64,000 nt of DNA from Parastagonospora avenae f. sp. tritici 18332-5 (Eukaryota; Ascomycota; Dothideomycetes; Pleosporales; Phaeosphaeriaceae), in assembly GCA_022559985.1 (NCBI GenBank), contig JAFJTR010000003.1, positions 1 to 64,000 of the forward strand. The letters run 5' to 3'. The translations under genes were made by a program, and so were the position numbers. This document shows, piece by piece, positions 1-12,668 of the stretch. Within the stretch, counting starts at the first letter, position 1. Each line of letters starts with the position of its first letter. Under the pieces are notes generated by a model that saw only the letters and a program-made list of their open reading frames with translations, was not told where the DNA came from and did not search any database.

Positions 1-720
1 CTGAGCCTTGTGTTGGGAGTGTGAATGTGCTAATGTTGGGTGTGTACAGGCCGAGACGCTCAAGTACTTCTACTTGCTCTTCAGCCCGAACGATTTGTTT
101 CGCCCCCCCCCCCCCCCCCCCCCCCTAATAACGGCGTTCTAGCGTGGTCGAAACACAAAAAGATCTTTTCTCGGTTGGTCGCAAGATTGCATTGGATTGG
201 AGTTCTTGTGGAAATGATAGGTATATTCCCCGTTGTTGTCATCTGGAATTGGCAGAGGCTGTAGCTTGTATGTATTTCCAAGGAAACCAGAAAACAAACC
301 CTGAAGTATTCTTTGATGATCTTGCTTCTTTACCATGCTTGTCTTGCGTTGCAGTATTGACACCTCCACACAAGTACTGCGCAGTCGAAAAGTGCCGTCA
401 CCATCATCAATCGCAAAAAGAGGCGAAATTCAATCATAAAAGCTGTCATGTCAAAAATCTTCATTCTCCACCTCGCAATGCCCACCTACTACTAATACAC
501 GCGACGCCCACGAAGAAAACAATGCAAAGCGCCCAAAAAACGTGCGTATTCGTGCTGAGAAAACCCCATCAAATGCCGAAATGCTACACCATCATTAATC
601 GTCTCAAGTGCACAAATGTCTGTATGCTTCAAGTGAACTGCTCGATTCGAGCGCGAAAGGTATGAAAGAGCGCCACAGCCAGCCAGTGTTGTGACGCGAA
701 GACCGGTCCTGCACCAGTCT
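1..720. other. Window edge to kinase 3' end; no gene supported
   Basis: No convincing gene. The open frame at 144-665 starts on GTG and has no recognisable composition or motif. The only striking item is a run of 23 C at 103-125. The stretch just left of 721 is probably the 3' untranslated region of the kinase gene on the minus strand. Confidence 0.6.
103..125. repeat. Poly-C homopolymer, 23 nt
   Basis: An uninterrupted run of 23 cytosines, seen directly. Runs this long are unstable in replication and in sequencing, so the true length may differ. No function is implied. Confidence 0.95.
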
Positions 721-2843
721 CTAGAAGATTGTACCGTAGCTTTCCTCCTCCATTGTGGGAAGCGGTTTGCGGGGACTCGCGGGTTTACCGTCGTCGGCTG
801 TCTTCTTGTGGCGGAAGGTAACTACAAGTATGTTGTTAGTGCTGCGTCTTGGGGCGCGAATATTGTGTACTTACATCCAACGAAGACACCCTTGTTCATC
901 TTGTCGTCGCGGTCCTGCATAGCCTCCAGTGCAGCCTGCTTTTCGTGCACCTCCTTGTACTTGGCCATGTCGGCCTCGTTGCCGAAGTCGTCGAAGTACC
1001 CGGCATCAGTCTCGCTGTCGAGCTCTGGCACAAATGGCGCCTTGTTCTCTCTCAATCTGTTCCAATCGACCTCTGCAAAGTATGCGTGGGCGTGGATCTC
1101 AGAGATGCCCCGGAAACGAGATGTCTTGGACGCGACGGTGCGTATGATGAGATCCCATGTGCGCTTCGACAAAAAGTATGATGGGTCTTCGTAGACAGGC
1201 TTTCGAAGTACCTTCTTCCAATTCTTCAAGTTTTGCCAGGTCTCGTCCACAGTAGCGCCTGCGAAAGGTGGGTAGCCCGCCAGCGCCTCGAAGAGCATAC
1301 AGCCCAAACTCCAGTAGTCGACAGTAAAGTCGTACTCATCACCCTTGAGAACTTCCGGTGCCATGTAATCTGGGCTTCCGACGATACTCTTTGCATAGTT
1401 GACATCTCGTTCGCGGAGAGAGCGGTAGTTGTCGCGACGCTGGGCGGCGGATCGCTCTTCGATCGGTCGTCCAAAAGGTGATACAACGTCACTGACGGAT
1501 TCGAGCTTGATGCGCATTGACTCGATCTTGGATGGGGCGAGAATGCCAGCGGCCAGACCGAAGTCGGTGAGCTTGACATGGCCAGTGCTGTCTATCAAGA
1601 AATTCTCGGGCTTCAGATCACGGTGGATGTATCCGAGCTGATGCAGAGAGTCGACGCACGAGAACATTTCGGCAATGTAGAAGCGTGCATGCCTGTTGTG
1701 GAGGACGCCGGTGTTGTTTAGCAGTGTGCGGAAATCGCCTCCTGGGACATATTCCTGGTTTTGTTAGATTTTGCTTTGGACGATGCCAATAAGACGTACC
1801 ATGGCAAGATATATGCTTCTGTCGTCCTGGAAAGCGTAGAGCAAGCGGACCAGCCACTCGCTCTTAGCTGTGGTTAGGATGTCGCGCTCGGTCAAGACAT
1901 GGCGGATCTCGTCAAGCTTGAACAGCAGCTTCTTGCTCATGACCTTCAAGGCGCACACCTCCTTTGTGTCCTTCTTCTGAGCCAGATAGACCTGTCCGTA
2001 CCCGCCCTGGCCGACCTGAGTCAAGATCTGGAAGTCGCCCTGCCTTAACCGCGTGCGTCGCTTGCGGAGATTGGCGCGCTCGCGGCCCAGGTACTGTGTA
2101 AGGGCATCGTTGTATTCGGCCTCATCCGTGGCTGGTGGAAGAGGGTTCTGCGCTTTGAACTGGGCCAGGCGGTTCTGGCGCACGTGCACGTAGGTAAGGA
2201 GATCGTAGTAGTAGTCGAGGAAGTCTGCTTCCCGTTAGCCGCGTCCTCAGTCTTCTCGACAGCACATGTACTCACACAGCTGAGTCACGTTGGCCAGTCG
2301 CTTCACCGAGGGCTTCCTCGCCTTCTCGAGCTCTTCGGCAGAGAGTCGCTGTGGGCCGGGGTAGTAGCGCGTTGACTGGTCGTCTCGCTGTGTCCGGTAG
2401 GGCTCCTGGCGCGATTGGGCTGCGTGTGTGATGTAGCTGCTCTCCTTCTGCACGCCGGGGCGGGCATTGGGTGGCGTGTTCTCCTTGTTCGACTTGCGTG
2501 TGGGGCTGCCAGGCGTCAGTGTAGTGACATCGCTGGCAAAGGGATCGCTGTCGTCTGCGCCTTGGAGCTTCGACTTGTTCGGTGATGTGGGCGTGCCTGG
2601 CTTTGACTTGGAGGGCGAGCCCATGGTAGGGAGCAATTTCATGGCATTCTCGAAGACATGTGGCAAGTCGAATGCGCCCGGCGGCTGGTGATGCTTGCTC
2701 GGGCTGCCTTGTGGAGTCTGCTGCGGGCTGATGAAGGCCTCCTGCGAGGGTGTACCGGGGCGGCCCATATCGGTGCCTCGAGTGTGGAGGGCGGGTGGTG
2801 GAGCTGGAAGCTGGAAGCCGTCTCTGTTGGGGTCGGACGCCAT
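721..2843 (-). CDS. dbf2: Dbf2/Sid2-like NDR-family serine/threonine kinase
   Basis: NDR/LATS-group kinase of the mitotic exit / septation initiation network, acting with Mob1 at spindle poles and the septum (family knowledge). Four exons: 2276-2843, 1800-2224, 875-1754, 721-821, giving 657 residues. The first ~190 residues are a Pro/Ser-rich region. The kinase domain follows: glycine loop GQGGYG near residue 262, the HRDLKPEN catalytic loop near 375, the DFGLAAG metal loop, a long insert typical of NDR kinases between DFG and APE, and GSPDYMAPEVL. The last short exon restores the hydrophobic tail and ends GTIF-stop; without it the frame runs into intron sequence. Introns are 51, 45 and 53 bp with GT..AG ends. 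The start ATG at 2843 opens MASDPNRDGF. Strongly supported as Dbf2/Sid2 rather than Cot1/Orb6. Confidence 0.93.
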
Positions 2844-3594
2844 GTTGTTCTTATGCTGCGTCGATTCGCAAACAATTCAGCGTAGGTGGAGGAAGCTGCG
2901 ATAGCGAGTGCGAGTGCGGGCCGCTGTCGTTGCGGATCTTAAGACGGAAGGAACAATGCAGTGCCGAATGCGAGCTCCAATGCGTATAATTGTCAGAGAG
3001 GTCGCCGAGAGTGCGGTAGCTGGCGTCCCGTTGGAGTGTGCAAGTCCTCCGACATGCAATCGAACTTGTTGATGCTCTGCGGGGTGGTAATCTGTCATGG
3101 CAACCAATCATTCCTGTACGCATCATAATAGTGGGTCCGTCGAGAGAGCCGCAACACCACACCGCACCATCTCGCCTTTCCTAATAAGGAAGACATTCCA
3201 TTGTGAGAAACACTTTGTGCAGCAGCAAATACACATAGGTTTGGCTATGCGCATGCCGCCAGACTGCTGAAGAAACACGTCATCGATTCTTACGACTATA
3301 TTCAATTACACTATCTCGATTATCTGTTGTCCAACATCTTCGTTCCATAATGCATGCACAATTCCAAAAGTATGAGCACATGTGGAGCGGGCCCCAAGTG
3401 CCAGTTCATCGTGCCCTAGAAAACGCCATTGGCTCTTGAGCCATGCGAACCCGATTCGTGACATTCCCAAAATCTCATACCATCTGCGCCGATGCCGGGC
3501 GAAAATAGTGAATGGTAAAATATCTTGACCGGTCTGAAAGGTAAAAGTCCTTCACTATCGTCTGCATTCTGGGCCATGCAGTTCTTTCATCTCT
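2844..3594. other. Intergenic, 750 bp
   Basis: Lies between the kinase start and the 3' end of the RING gene, so it should hold the kinase promoter and the RING gene's 3' end. I see no open frame with coding character and no clear repeat. Confidence 0.6.
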
Positions 3595-4950
3595 TCATAT
3601 GTGCGCAAATTCCGCCCGCAGCTCGTTAGCAAGTAGGTCCTGCAGTGCGGGGTCTCCGGCCCGGGATATGGCGTTGAACAATAGTGCGGGATTGAATCGC
3701 GAACCGGGCTCGATAAGTTGTTTGCGGCACATCGGGCAGGTAACTTTGTTCTTGTGTTTCTTGCAAGTGTCAAACTAAACATCTGTAAGCAAGACTTTTG
3801 AACTGTAGCATGAGATCAGACCAATACATACCCATTCGAAGATGCAGAACTCTCCAAAATAATGTCCACATGGAAGCTCAATCGCAATCTCAGCCTCCTC
3901 GCAAGCCTGCACGCTCGTGCTTGAGTAGTCCTTTGCGCAGATGTCGCAAGTGGGCGATGTACCTTCAGGTAGCTGGCCGAGAAGACGTCGGGGAAGCTTA
4001 TCTTTCAGAGCCTGGATCTGTCGTGAGTTCGCAAGATTCGGATCGTGGGGCTGAGAATGGATCGAGTGCCGCATGCGGTGCTCTCTTGGTAGCCGACGAG
4101 TGCGAAAGGATGGTGGTAGACGCGGCGCAGCCTCTTCTGCTTCCGACGAGTTGATGGAGCGAGACATGTCTTGGATAAAACTGTCGTATGTTCGCCGCGC
4201 AGTCGCCGGTGGCGGGTCATCTGGCAGACGACCTTGACCGTGCAAAGATCTGAATGCACGTCGCTCTGCTGAATCGAGTGACCAACGGTTGCCACTGCCG
4301 TGGTGGTGACGTACACCTTGCTGCGAGGACCTTCGGGCGACTGGTTGGGACTGACGAGAATGATCTGCAGTCGGTCTTGTACGTGTTGCTTCGGAGCCGG
4401 GCCCTAGAGGATACTGTGCCTGCATTTGTTGGTTTAATGCTCCATAGCCCTGCTCCTGTGCAGATGGCCACACGGGAGGCATTGAACCGTAATTCATCTC
4501 GACTCCATGGAGGTATGGATGAAAGGAATTTGGAGCCTCTCGCATCATGGGTTGGCTAGGCGGACCCGGCATATGGCCGGCCCCACCGAACCAAGTCATC
4601 TCTGGATGCGCGTCGATAGGGGAGAATGCAGGTCGCCTTGGCACTGGTGGTTGCGCCGCTTGGTGGGGGTTCGTACCAGAATAGGACGACCGGTAATCGA
4701 ATGCTTGGTGGTGGTTTTCTTCATATGAAATTGGCAGTTGCATTGATGGATGATCTGGCTGTGGTGCATAATCCGTGGAATGATTCACTGCAAAATGATT
4801 GAAGTGTCTGTATGGATCGTAGCGCTCTCCAACAGGCTGAGCGAATGGGACTGTATAGGTATTGAAATGTGGGGGAGACGATTCTGAATCTTGAGTTACT
4901 GTGCTCGCGGATGTCGAACTCCAGTGCGGACAGAAATCTGATGCCGACAT
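3595..4950 (-). CDS. RING-finger protein, probable E3 ubiquitin ligase
   Basis: Two exons (3832-4950 and 3595-3774) give 432 residues; the 57-bp intron lies exactly in the RING. The first ~300 residues are low-complexity (Gln, Pro, Ser, His rich) and probably disordered. The RING starts near residue 335 with CDIC, then PCGH, FGEFC, and after the splice TCKKHKNK and CPMC. Joining TGG to TTTGAC gives the family-typical EWFDTCKKH stretch, which fixes the junction. One expected zinc ligand after the His is Gly (FGEFC), as in some fungal RING variants. RING proteins usually bring an E2 enzyme to a substrate; the substrate here is unknown. The start ATG at 4950 opens MSASDFCPHW. Confidence 0.8.
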
Positions 4951-6519
4951 GGCCGCGCTTCAGGGTGAAAGATCGCGTCGGTCTTCTCTAATAAAGTGTG
5001 ACAGTTGTGCTTGTGCTTATGTCTGGTGACCGGAGACAGATCGGCGAAAGTGTTTCAAGCAACTTGGAGACTGAGGTCGAAGTATGTGTGAGTTCCAGTC
5101 GATGCCGCCGCTGTTTTCTCTGCTGACTCTTTCTGCTGCTGGTTTCCTCAAGAAAAGTATCGATTGAGTTTGTGGAAAGACTGAAGCCTTGTCGGTGGCC
5201 TTGAAGGTGGAGGCGGTGGACCGTTCGTTCCGGTGATTCACAGCGGCACAGGCCCGAAGACGACCAAACAGCTTCGGCAGGCTGCAGTGGATTAGTAGAG
5301 TGTGCGGAAAGCAGAAGCGTTTGCTGAGAGGATGGCGAGGAGGTCAGAGGAGGAGTTCCCCTCCAGGACTGCGGGGGTAGCAGGTAGGACCGTCCACGGG
5401 TGGATGATAACTAGTCAATGCGACGTAGCTGGCACGCCCCGTCGAGAGCTATCCCGTGCAGGAATATCGGTGACGAGGGCAGCGAACCTTGGAAAGCGAG
5501 CCATTCCGAGTCAATAAGTGGACAATCAATCTAAAGACGGTCTCGCGCCACGCTCGCTCGGAAGCGGGTTGCCCTCATGACAGCGCAAGGAGGCGGCTGC
5601 CCGAACAGGGTCCTGGATCACGCCGAAGAGAGCAGCAGTACTTGAATCTTACCAAGACTTTCTTCTTCTTCGTCTGGACCATGGCGACAAACGAATGCAT
5701 GCCTCCTACGATTACGACCAATGGAAGCAATTCCCAGCCGAGAACGACAAGCATGCACCAGTTGCGAATGGTGGACGGCGCAGTCCAGACCTAGGCATCG
5801 ATCCTGTCTCACCAACAACGCGAGGAAGCTTACGTAGTACAGCTTGGTCGCGGTAATGGAGCCTCAAGTCCTTCATCAATGCATATTCGCGTTGCTGTCG
5901 TTAGTGCATTAATGCGGTGCTCAACAGTACAGACTGGACTCTCCAACATGGTCGGTAGCAGCATCCCTAGCATGCACCAGAGCAGCAGAAACCTCTCGAC
6001 CTGCGGCGAGCCACTATGCGCTGCTTCCGCAAAGTGATCGGGTCTCAATGGGTTGACCACAGTGGTGGAGTGCGGCATCCCACCGCGGTCCACGCAAACG
6101 GTAGACCGACACTCAGCATTGCATGCAGACGCGGTCTGAGGGCGGTTGCGAGATGGTACGGTAGGTGAGCCGGATATCGGCCCGTGGAAAGAGGAAGGCG
6201 AGATTTCGGTCTGCTGGTGAAGAGACCTGCACGTGTCCAGCAGATATTTCGAGGGTCGGACTGAGTGTCCGAATCGATTTTATTTTTCTGCTGCGAAGAA
6301 AAATCGCGATGGACGAGCAGTACACGTGCCAAGGCTATCGGACCCTTCGTCTTGCGAGGCCCGATTTCTCCCGCGGCATAATTTTGAGCTCTGAGCGCCA
6401 GACACTTGATATTCCAGAAATATCGTCGTGAGGCCTCTTATTTGGTAGGAAGCTGGCAAGAGCGCTGTTCAGTCCATTATACAACACATTCTGTATAGCC
6501 ACCCCACACGACCTCCACC
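4951..6519. other. Intergenic, 1.57 kb, possible gene relic
   Basis: Between the divergent RING gene and fumarase, so both promoters should lie here. No intact gene is visible. Around 5690-5860 on the plus strand, one frame has coding-like composition (Tyr/Asp/Lys/Pro rich) with no matching flanking exons; it may be a relic. Upstream of 6520 the sequence is a normal-looking promoter without an obvious TATA box. Confidence 0.5.
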
Positions 6520-8235
6520 ATGTTCCGCACTGCGCGTATCACCCTGCGGCATGCCGAGGCCGGCGGAGCCATGCGCTCACTGGCACATGCGAAGACCAAC
6601 CCCTCAGTCATCTGCGGTACTGCCAAAGCACGTCCTTTGTCCACAGCCGCCCGCCATTCCACCAAGTACACGCCATTGGGCACCCAGAGCTTGTTGCAGC
6701 GCCGCCAGTTCAGCTTCACCAGCAGCATGGCCAACACCCGCACCGAGAGCGATGCCTTTGGCGAGCTCCAGGTAGCCTCAGACAGATACTGGGGAGCCCA
6801 GACAGAGCGGTCCCTGGAGAACTTCAAGATCAACCAGCCGCAGGACCGCATGCCCCCGCCAATTGTGCGTGCCTTTGGCATTCTCAAGGGTGCGGCTGCG
6901 ACGGTCAACATGAAGTTTGGGCTGGGTACGACTGCTCTGACATCTTCACCACCACGCGGCTGACGAGATGCAGACCCAAAGCTTGGAAAGGCCATTCAGC
7001 AGGCTGCCGAAGAGGTCGCCTCTCTCAAGCTCATCGACCACTTCCCCCTCGTTGTGTGGCAGACCGGCTCTGGCACCCAGTCCAACATGAACGCAAACGA
7101 AGTCATCTCCAACCGCGCCATTGAGATCCTGGGTGGAACAATGGGCACCAAGAAGCCCGTTCATCCCAACGACCACGTCAACATGTCTGCCTCGTCCAAC
7201 GACACCTTCCCCACCGTCATGCACATTGCCGCCGTGCTCGACTTCGAGGAGTCGCTTCTGCCCGCGCTGAAGAGCCTCCGGGACGCCCTCAAGAAGAAGA
7301 GCGATCAGTGGGAGAACCTGATCAAGATTGGCAGGACACATTTGCAGGACGCAACCCCGCTGACTCTGGGTCAAGAGTTCTCCGGCTACGTGCAGCAGCT
7401 CGACTTTGGCATCGAGAGGATACAATCTTGCCTGCCTCGCCTGAAGATGCTTGCTCAGGGCGGAACTGCTGTCGGAACCGGAATCAACACTTTTGTTGGT
7501 TTCGCCGAAGACATTGCGTCGGAAGTCAGCAAGATGACTGGCCACAAGTTCGTCACTGCACCCAACAAGTTTGAGGCACTCGCCGCTCATGACGCCATCG
7601 TCGAAGCCCATGGCCAGCTCAACACGCTTGCCACATCTCTGTTCAAGATTGCACAGGACATCCGTTTCCTTGGCTCCGGTCCGCGATGCGGCCTTGGTGA
7701 GCTCAAGCTGCCGGAGAACGAGCCTGGATCTTCCATCATGCCTGGAAAGGTCAACCCCACCCAGTGCGAGTCACTGACTATGGTCTGTGCCCAGGTCTTT
7801 GGTAACCAAGCCGCGACGACCTTCGCCGGATCGCAAGGTAACTTCGAGCTCAATGTCTTCAAGCCTGTCATGATCCGCAACCTTCTCCACAGCTCGCGCC
7901 TCCTTGCAGACGCTATGACAAGCTTTGAGAAGAACCTTGTTGCAGGACTTGACGCCGATGAGAAGCGCATTAGCTCGATCTTGACCGAGAGGTGAGTTAA
8001 TCCTATGGCGATGCAAGGAATAATGCTAATTCAATATAGCCTTATGTTGGTGACTTGCCTCAACCCCGTCATTGGCTATGATGCGGCCAGCAAGACCGCC
8101 AAGCACGCACACAAGAATGGTATGACCTTGAAGGCCGCTGCTCTCGAGCTCAAGGTCATTAGCGAAGAGGACTTTGACAAGCATGTTCGTCCCGAATTGA
8201 TGATCGCTCCCAAAGAATACAAGCCTAAGGCATGA
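6520..8235 (+). CDS. fum1: Fumarate hydratase (class II fumarase), mitochondrial/cytosolic
   Basis: Interconverts fumarate and L-malate in the TCA cycle. Three exons: 6520-6925, 6974-7991, 8040-8235 (introns of 48 bp each), 539 residues. The class II signature GSSIMPGKVNP is near residues 387-397; GSGTQSNMNANEV and GRTHLQDATP, which line the active site, are also present. The first ~65 residues are Arg/Ser/Ala rich with few acids, which is a mitochondrial presequence. A second in-frame ATG at 6727 (MANTRTESDAF) falls right where the conserved enzyme begins, so a cytosolic form could start there. Splice joins are exact: FGL+DPKLGKA and ILTES+LMLVTCLNP. Smc5 follows on the same strand 154 bp downstream. 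Confidence 0.96.
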
Positions 8236-8389
8236 GCAATGAGAAGTAAAATTCATGTATAAAATGTAAATACAAAGTGGATGAAGTATCCTACCAGTGA
8301 TTGGGCAAGCACAAGGTTGTCCAATTGCAACGCTAAAGTGAAATTTGTCGCGAGATCACGTGACCGCGTCGCGCGCACGGACCATATCC

Positions 8390-11300
8390 ATGCCCGATCA
8401 GTTGCCCGCACCATCCCCTCTTTCATCAAGGCGAGCTTCTATAACCACTGTAGACGCCACAACAATGCCCGGCCTTGTGCAGAATGCGCGGAAGCGCCCG
8501 GCGATCGCGCTGAGCGACGACGACGAAAACGCACAATCCGATCGATCCTCCGTATCTGTGGGCAGCAAACGCGCTTGTCATGGTCGCGACGCGTCCGAAG
8601 GCCCGCCTCAAACGAACGGCCACCGCAGCCACGAACGCCCCAGTACCCTATCAACCGACGACGAGTTCCCACCTGGTACGCTTGTCCGAGTCAAGTTGAA
8701 GAATTTTGTCACGTACACGGCTGCCGAGTTCCACTTGGGACCCAGTCTCAACATGATCATCGGACCCAACGGAACGGGAAAGAGTACGCTTGTTTGTGCT
8801 ATATGTCTTGGTCTGGGATGGTCGAGCGAGCACTTGGGCAGAGCGAAAGAACTCGGCCACTTCGTGAAGAATGGTAGCGACGAGGCTACCATTGAGATCG
8901 AACTTGCCGCAGGTCCTGGAATGAAGTCGAATCCAGTCGTACGCCGAATGATCCGCAAGTCAGATGGCAAATCAATCTTCTGGATCAATGGGAAGACTGC
9001 CGGGAAGAACACCGTATTGTCACTATGCAAACAGTTTTCAATTCAGATTGACAATCTTTGTCAGTTTCTGCCCCAGGACCGAGTCGTGGAATTTGCAAGG
9101 ATGTCAGATGTGGACCGTTTGAGGGAGACTCAGCGTGCTGCAGCCCCAAAATACATGGTGGAATGGCACGACAAACTGAAAGAGCTTCGCACCGAAGAGA
9201 AAGGATTGGAGGTCAGGCAACAAAATGAGAAGCGCCATCTGGAAAGCCTCGAGAAGTTACAAAATGCAGACAGAGGTGACGTCGAACGTTTCCATCAGCG
9301 CGAGGACCTCGTGCAGAAGTCTAAATGCTTGCAAAAGGTCAGGCCTATCATCGAGTTGAGCTTGCGCAAGAACGCCATCAACCAGGTGAAGAAAGATCTG
9401 GTACAGGCCAGACGAGAACTCGACCAGATCGAAGCAGAGGTTGAACCAGTCCGGCAAGCCCAGGATGAAGTAGAGGCGTACAAAGACCAGGTCGAGGAAG
9501 TTGTCAAGCTCCGCAAAAACCGCGTCGACGCGACCAAGGCACAGGCAGACAAGGTTTTTGTCAAAATTGACAAAGACAAGGGGGCTATCAGTGGATTCTC
9601 TGCTCAGATCACTGCCGAGGCAAATTCCAAGAAAGAGCGTGCTAAGGATATTGCACGCATGAACGCTGAGATACAACGCCTGGATCGACAGAGACAAGAC
9701 CGGCCTGTGGATTACGATGCCGATGCATATGCACGCCGTAAGGCCGATTATGGAGCACAGATACGAGCAGCTTCGAACCGCCTAGTCGAGTGCGAAAGTA
9801 CATTACAAAGCCACAAACAAAGATCTGGCAACCTCATCAACAACTACAATTCAGCTACGGCACAACGTGAAACCCTCAACACTCAGAGTGGGAAGCAGGC
9901 AGGCGTGCTGACGAACCTTTCGCGCGATACTGCGAAGGCCTGGGAGTGGTTCCAACAAAACAGAGATGCCCTGAATCTCAAAGGAGATGTGTATGGGCCA
10001 CCGATTCTGGAGTGCTCGATCCGGGATCCTCGTTACGCAGATGCTGTGGAGAGTCAATTGAGGAAGGGTGATTTCTTAGCGATCACCTTTACGAATGCAG
10101 ACGACCGGAAACTGGTTTCAGATCGATTCATGGGCAGCGGTAGCAACAACCTGGCTCTTCACGACATCTACACCCGCACGTCACCGAAGCCTCTCTCCGA
10201 GTATCAGCCTCCTGTTGCGCCCGCCCAGTTACAGAATATGGGGTTCGAGGGTTATATTATTAATTATATCGAAGGTCCGGATGCAGTTTTGGCTATGCTT
10301 TGCGACAATGCTCGTCTGAACAGAATTGCCTATGCCTGCAAACCAATATCCAACGCCCAGCATGAGGCGGTCTCGAGCAGCCCGATCCAAAAATGGGTCA
10401 GTGGCAGAGACATTTACCAGATCACAACACGCAGGGAGTATGGTGTTTCGTCTACCTCGGTCACGCAAATCAAGCAGGCAAGGTGTTTCGTCGACCAGCC
10501 GGCCAACACTGAAGAAAAGAGACAACTCGACGAAGCTATCAAGCAGATCCAGCGAGACACGACAGAGCTGCAAGCGGAGATGGGAAACTGCAAAGTAGAG
10601 ATTCGTGAGTTGAGACAGCAAGATTTGGATTTGAGAAAGGCGAGAGATGATGTGCAGGAGGAGGAGAATCGCATGAAGAAGGCCATGGCCGAGTGGAGAG
10701 CTTTGCCAGACAAAATCAATCGGAAGCAGGAAGATCTTGACAAGCTAATACGAGACAATGCCGAAACCAGCAATCGTATACGTGCGATCAAGAGTGAGTC
10801 GCAACAGGCTTCACTGTCTCTTGCGAAATTGACCATCGACTATGCCAAAACCGTTACTCAGCTACGGATATTCCACGAGTCGCTTATTGAAGCACAGATA
10901 CGCTTGATAGAAGCTACCTCGGAGCTCAATGCACTTCAACATGAGAACAGCGACATTCTGGAGAAGCAGCAGAGGAAGAAGGCTGAGATTGAGGACATGA
11001 ACAATGAGTTCAACAGACTCCGCAGAGAATATAAGCGTCTGACGGACGTTATACAGGCGGATCTAAACAGTCTACAGCCAGAAGAGAAGGCCATGGTGCT
11101 AGAGTACCGGGAGCTGTCGTCGTTAGAGGCTCTTGACCTTGAAGTTGAAGCTGTTTCCGCCCGGCTTGATATGATGGTTGAAGGTAATTCCGGTATCATC
11201 AAGACCTTTGAGAAGCGCCAAGAAGACATCATCAAGACACAAGGCAAGCTTGAGGAGCACACTGCTAGTCTCGACACCATCAAGACACAAATCGCAGAGA

Positions 11301-11900
11301 TCCGCTCTCAATGGGAGCCTGAGCTCGACGCGCTTGTTGCCAAGATCAGCGATGCATTCGCGCACAACTTTGAGCAGATAGGATGCGCAGGCGAAGTACT
11401 GGTGTACAAGGACGAGGAAGATTTCGACAAGTGGTCCATCCAGATTTCAGTTCGATTCCGGTAAGCTACTCAAAGAAAAAAATCTTTGGTCTTCAAATAC
11501 TAACAGCCAGTTCAGTGAAGGCGAAACGCTCTCTGTCCTCGACGCACACCGCCAGTCTGGTGGTGAACGCGCCGTGTCAACAATCTTTTATCTCATGGCC
11601 ATGCAAGACCTTGCACAATCGCCGTTCCGTGTCGTCGACGAGATCAACCAAGGTATGGACCCTCGCAACGAGCGTATGGTACACGAGCGAATGGTCGACA
11701 TTGCATGCCAAGAGCGCACAAGTCAGTACTTTTTGGTGACGCCGAAACTGCTCACCGGACTGAAGTTCCATCCTCGGATGAAGGTTCACGTTATCAATAG
11801 TGGTGAACATATTCCAGACGCGGAGGCGGAGGGTACGTGGAACATGAGGGAATTTGCCAAGATGGCCCTGAGGACCCGAAAGGGTATTATGGTGTCTTGA
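8390..11900 (+). CDS. smc5: Smc5, core ATPase of the Smc5/6 complex
   Basis: Smc5/6 acts in homologous recombination repair and replication-fork stability in the nucleus. Two exons (8390-11460, 11516-11900; 55-bp intron), 1151 residues. Walker A GPNGTGKS is at residues 124-131 and is followed by the Smc5-type Q-loop region. Long coiled coils surround a hinge at roughly residues 520-680. The C-terminal ABC signature SGGERAVS is near 1038, and Walker B VVDEINQGMD follows near 1060. The splice joins SVRFR to EGETLSV. The open frame extends upstream to a TTG at 8345, but the first ATG is 8390. Another ATG at 8465 (MPGLVQNARK) would give 1126 residues and is possible, as the N-terminus is poorly conserved. 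Confidence 0.95.
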
Positions 11901-12668
11901 TCAAACTACAGCTACAATCCGCGTTTACGGATCCCCTGTCTGATCACCGGATGACACTCTTTTCATGGCGCAATAGGTTACATGGTGGAAGGCAACGTCC
12001 ATGGAGTTGGTAATGCTGCATGATGATACCCGGTGGACAGGCGTAATGATTCGTGGCTAGGCATGGATTTGCGTTATTGTCTTTGACGTCAACAGACACT
12101 AGCCACCTTGTGCCGCAATGCTCGGTAGCGCACGCGGACTATATTACCCAGCAGGTACCCGTCTCCTACATCGCACACAAAGCATTAATCCACGTTACTG
12201 CCCACTTCAACTGTTGTTAGTGCCCCTTTGGACAAGGCTTCGTGTAGCTTGACCTCCTATCAGCTCTGGTGATCTTATCACGTATTCATGGATTGCGTAT
12301 CGTCACTTGTTTACTCGCAGCTTAGTTAATGATACACAAACACGGCAAAACGGCGGTTAGTACGACATACGCCATGACGGCCGCTCTTTGAGTTACACAA
12401 TCGACGAAAGCTTTCGTTCATAGAAGCGTACGAACCTTCTGAATACTAGAAAGCGTGAGGAAACGTGGTCCTGAGCTACGCCGCTGCCATGGTGCCATGC
12501 CATGCGACGTTGCATCGTGCTTGATAACATGCAGACTGACGTGATGCTGCTTATAGAAAAGCATATATATGCTTCTCCAGCGTCCAAAAACCATGCTCAA
12601 CAACAAGACATCTTCAGACTGCGCACGCAACCCAATACCTCGCAAGAACAAGCCCACCTCCACTCAAA
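11901..12668. other. Intergenic, 768 bp
   Basis: Between Smc5 and the secreted protein gene, which run in the same direction. No gene is seen. It contains the palindromic TATA element listed separately at 12559-12574. Confidence 0.6.
12559..12574. promoter_or_regulatory. Palindromic TATA-like element
   Basis: A perfect 16-bp palindrome (AAGCATATATATGCTT) centred about 100 bp before the ATG at 12669. The TATATA core at this distance suggests a TATA box for that gene; the palindromic flanks may be chance. Confidence 0.5.

Noticed and set aside
144..665. 173-codon open frame at the left edge
   Set aside because: Starts on GTG, no motif, odd composition (His, Cys, Lys rich); lies in the expected 3' region of the kinase gene.
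8345..8389. 15 extra codons before Smc5
   Set aside because: The upstream start would be TTG; the first ATG is 8390.
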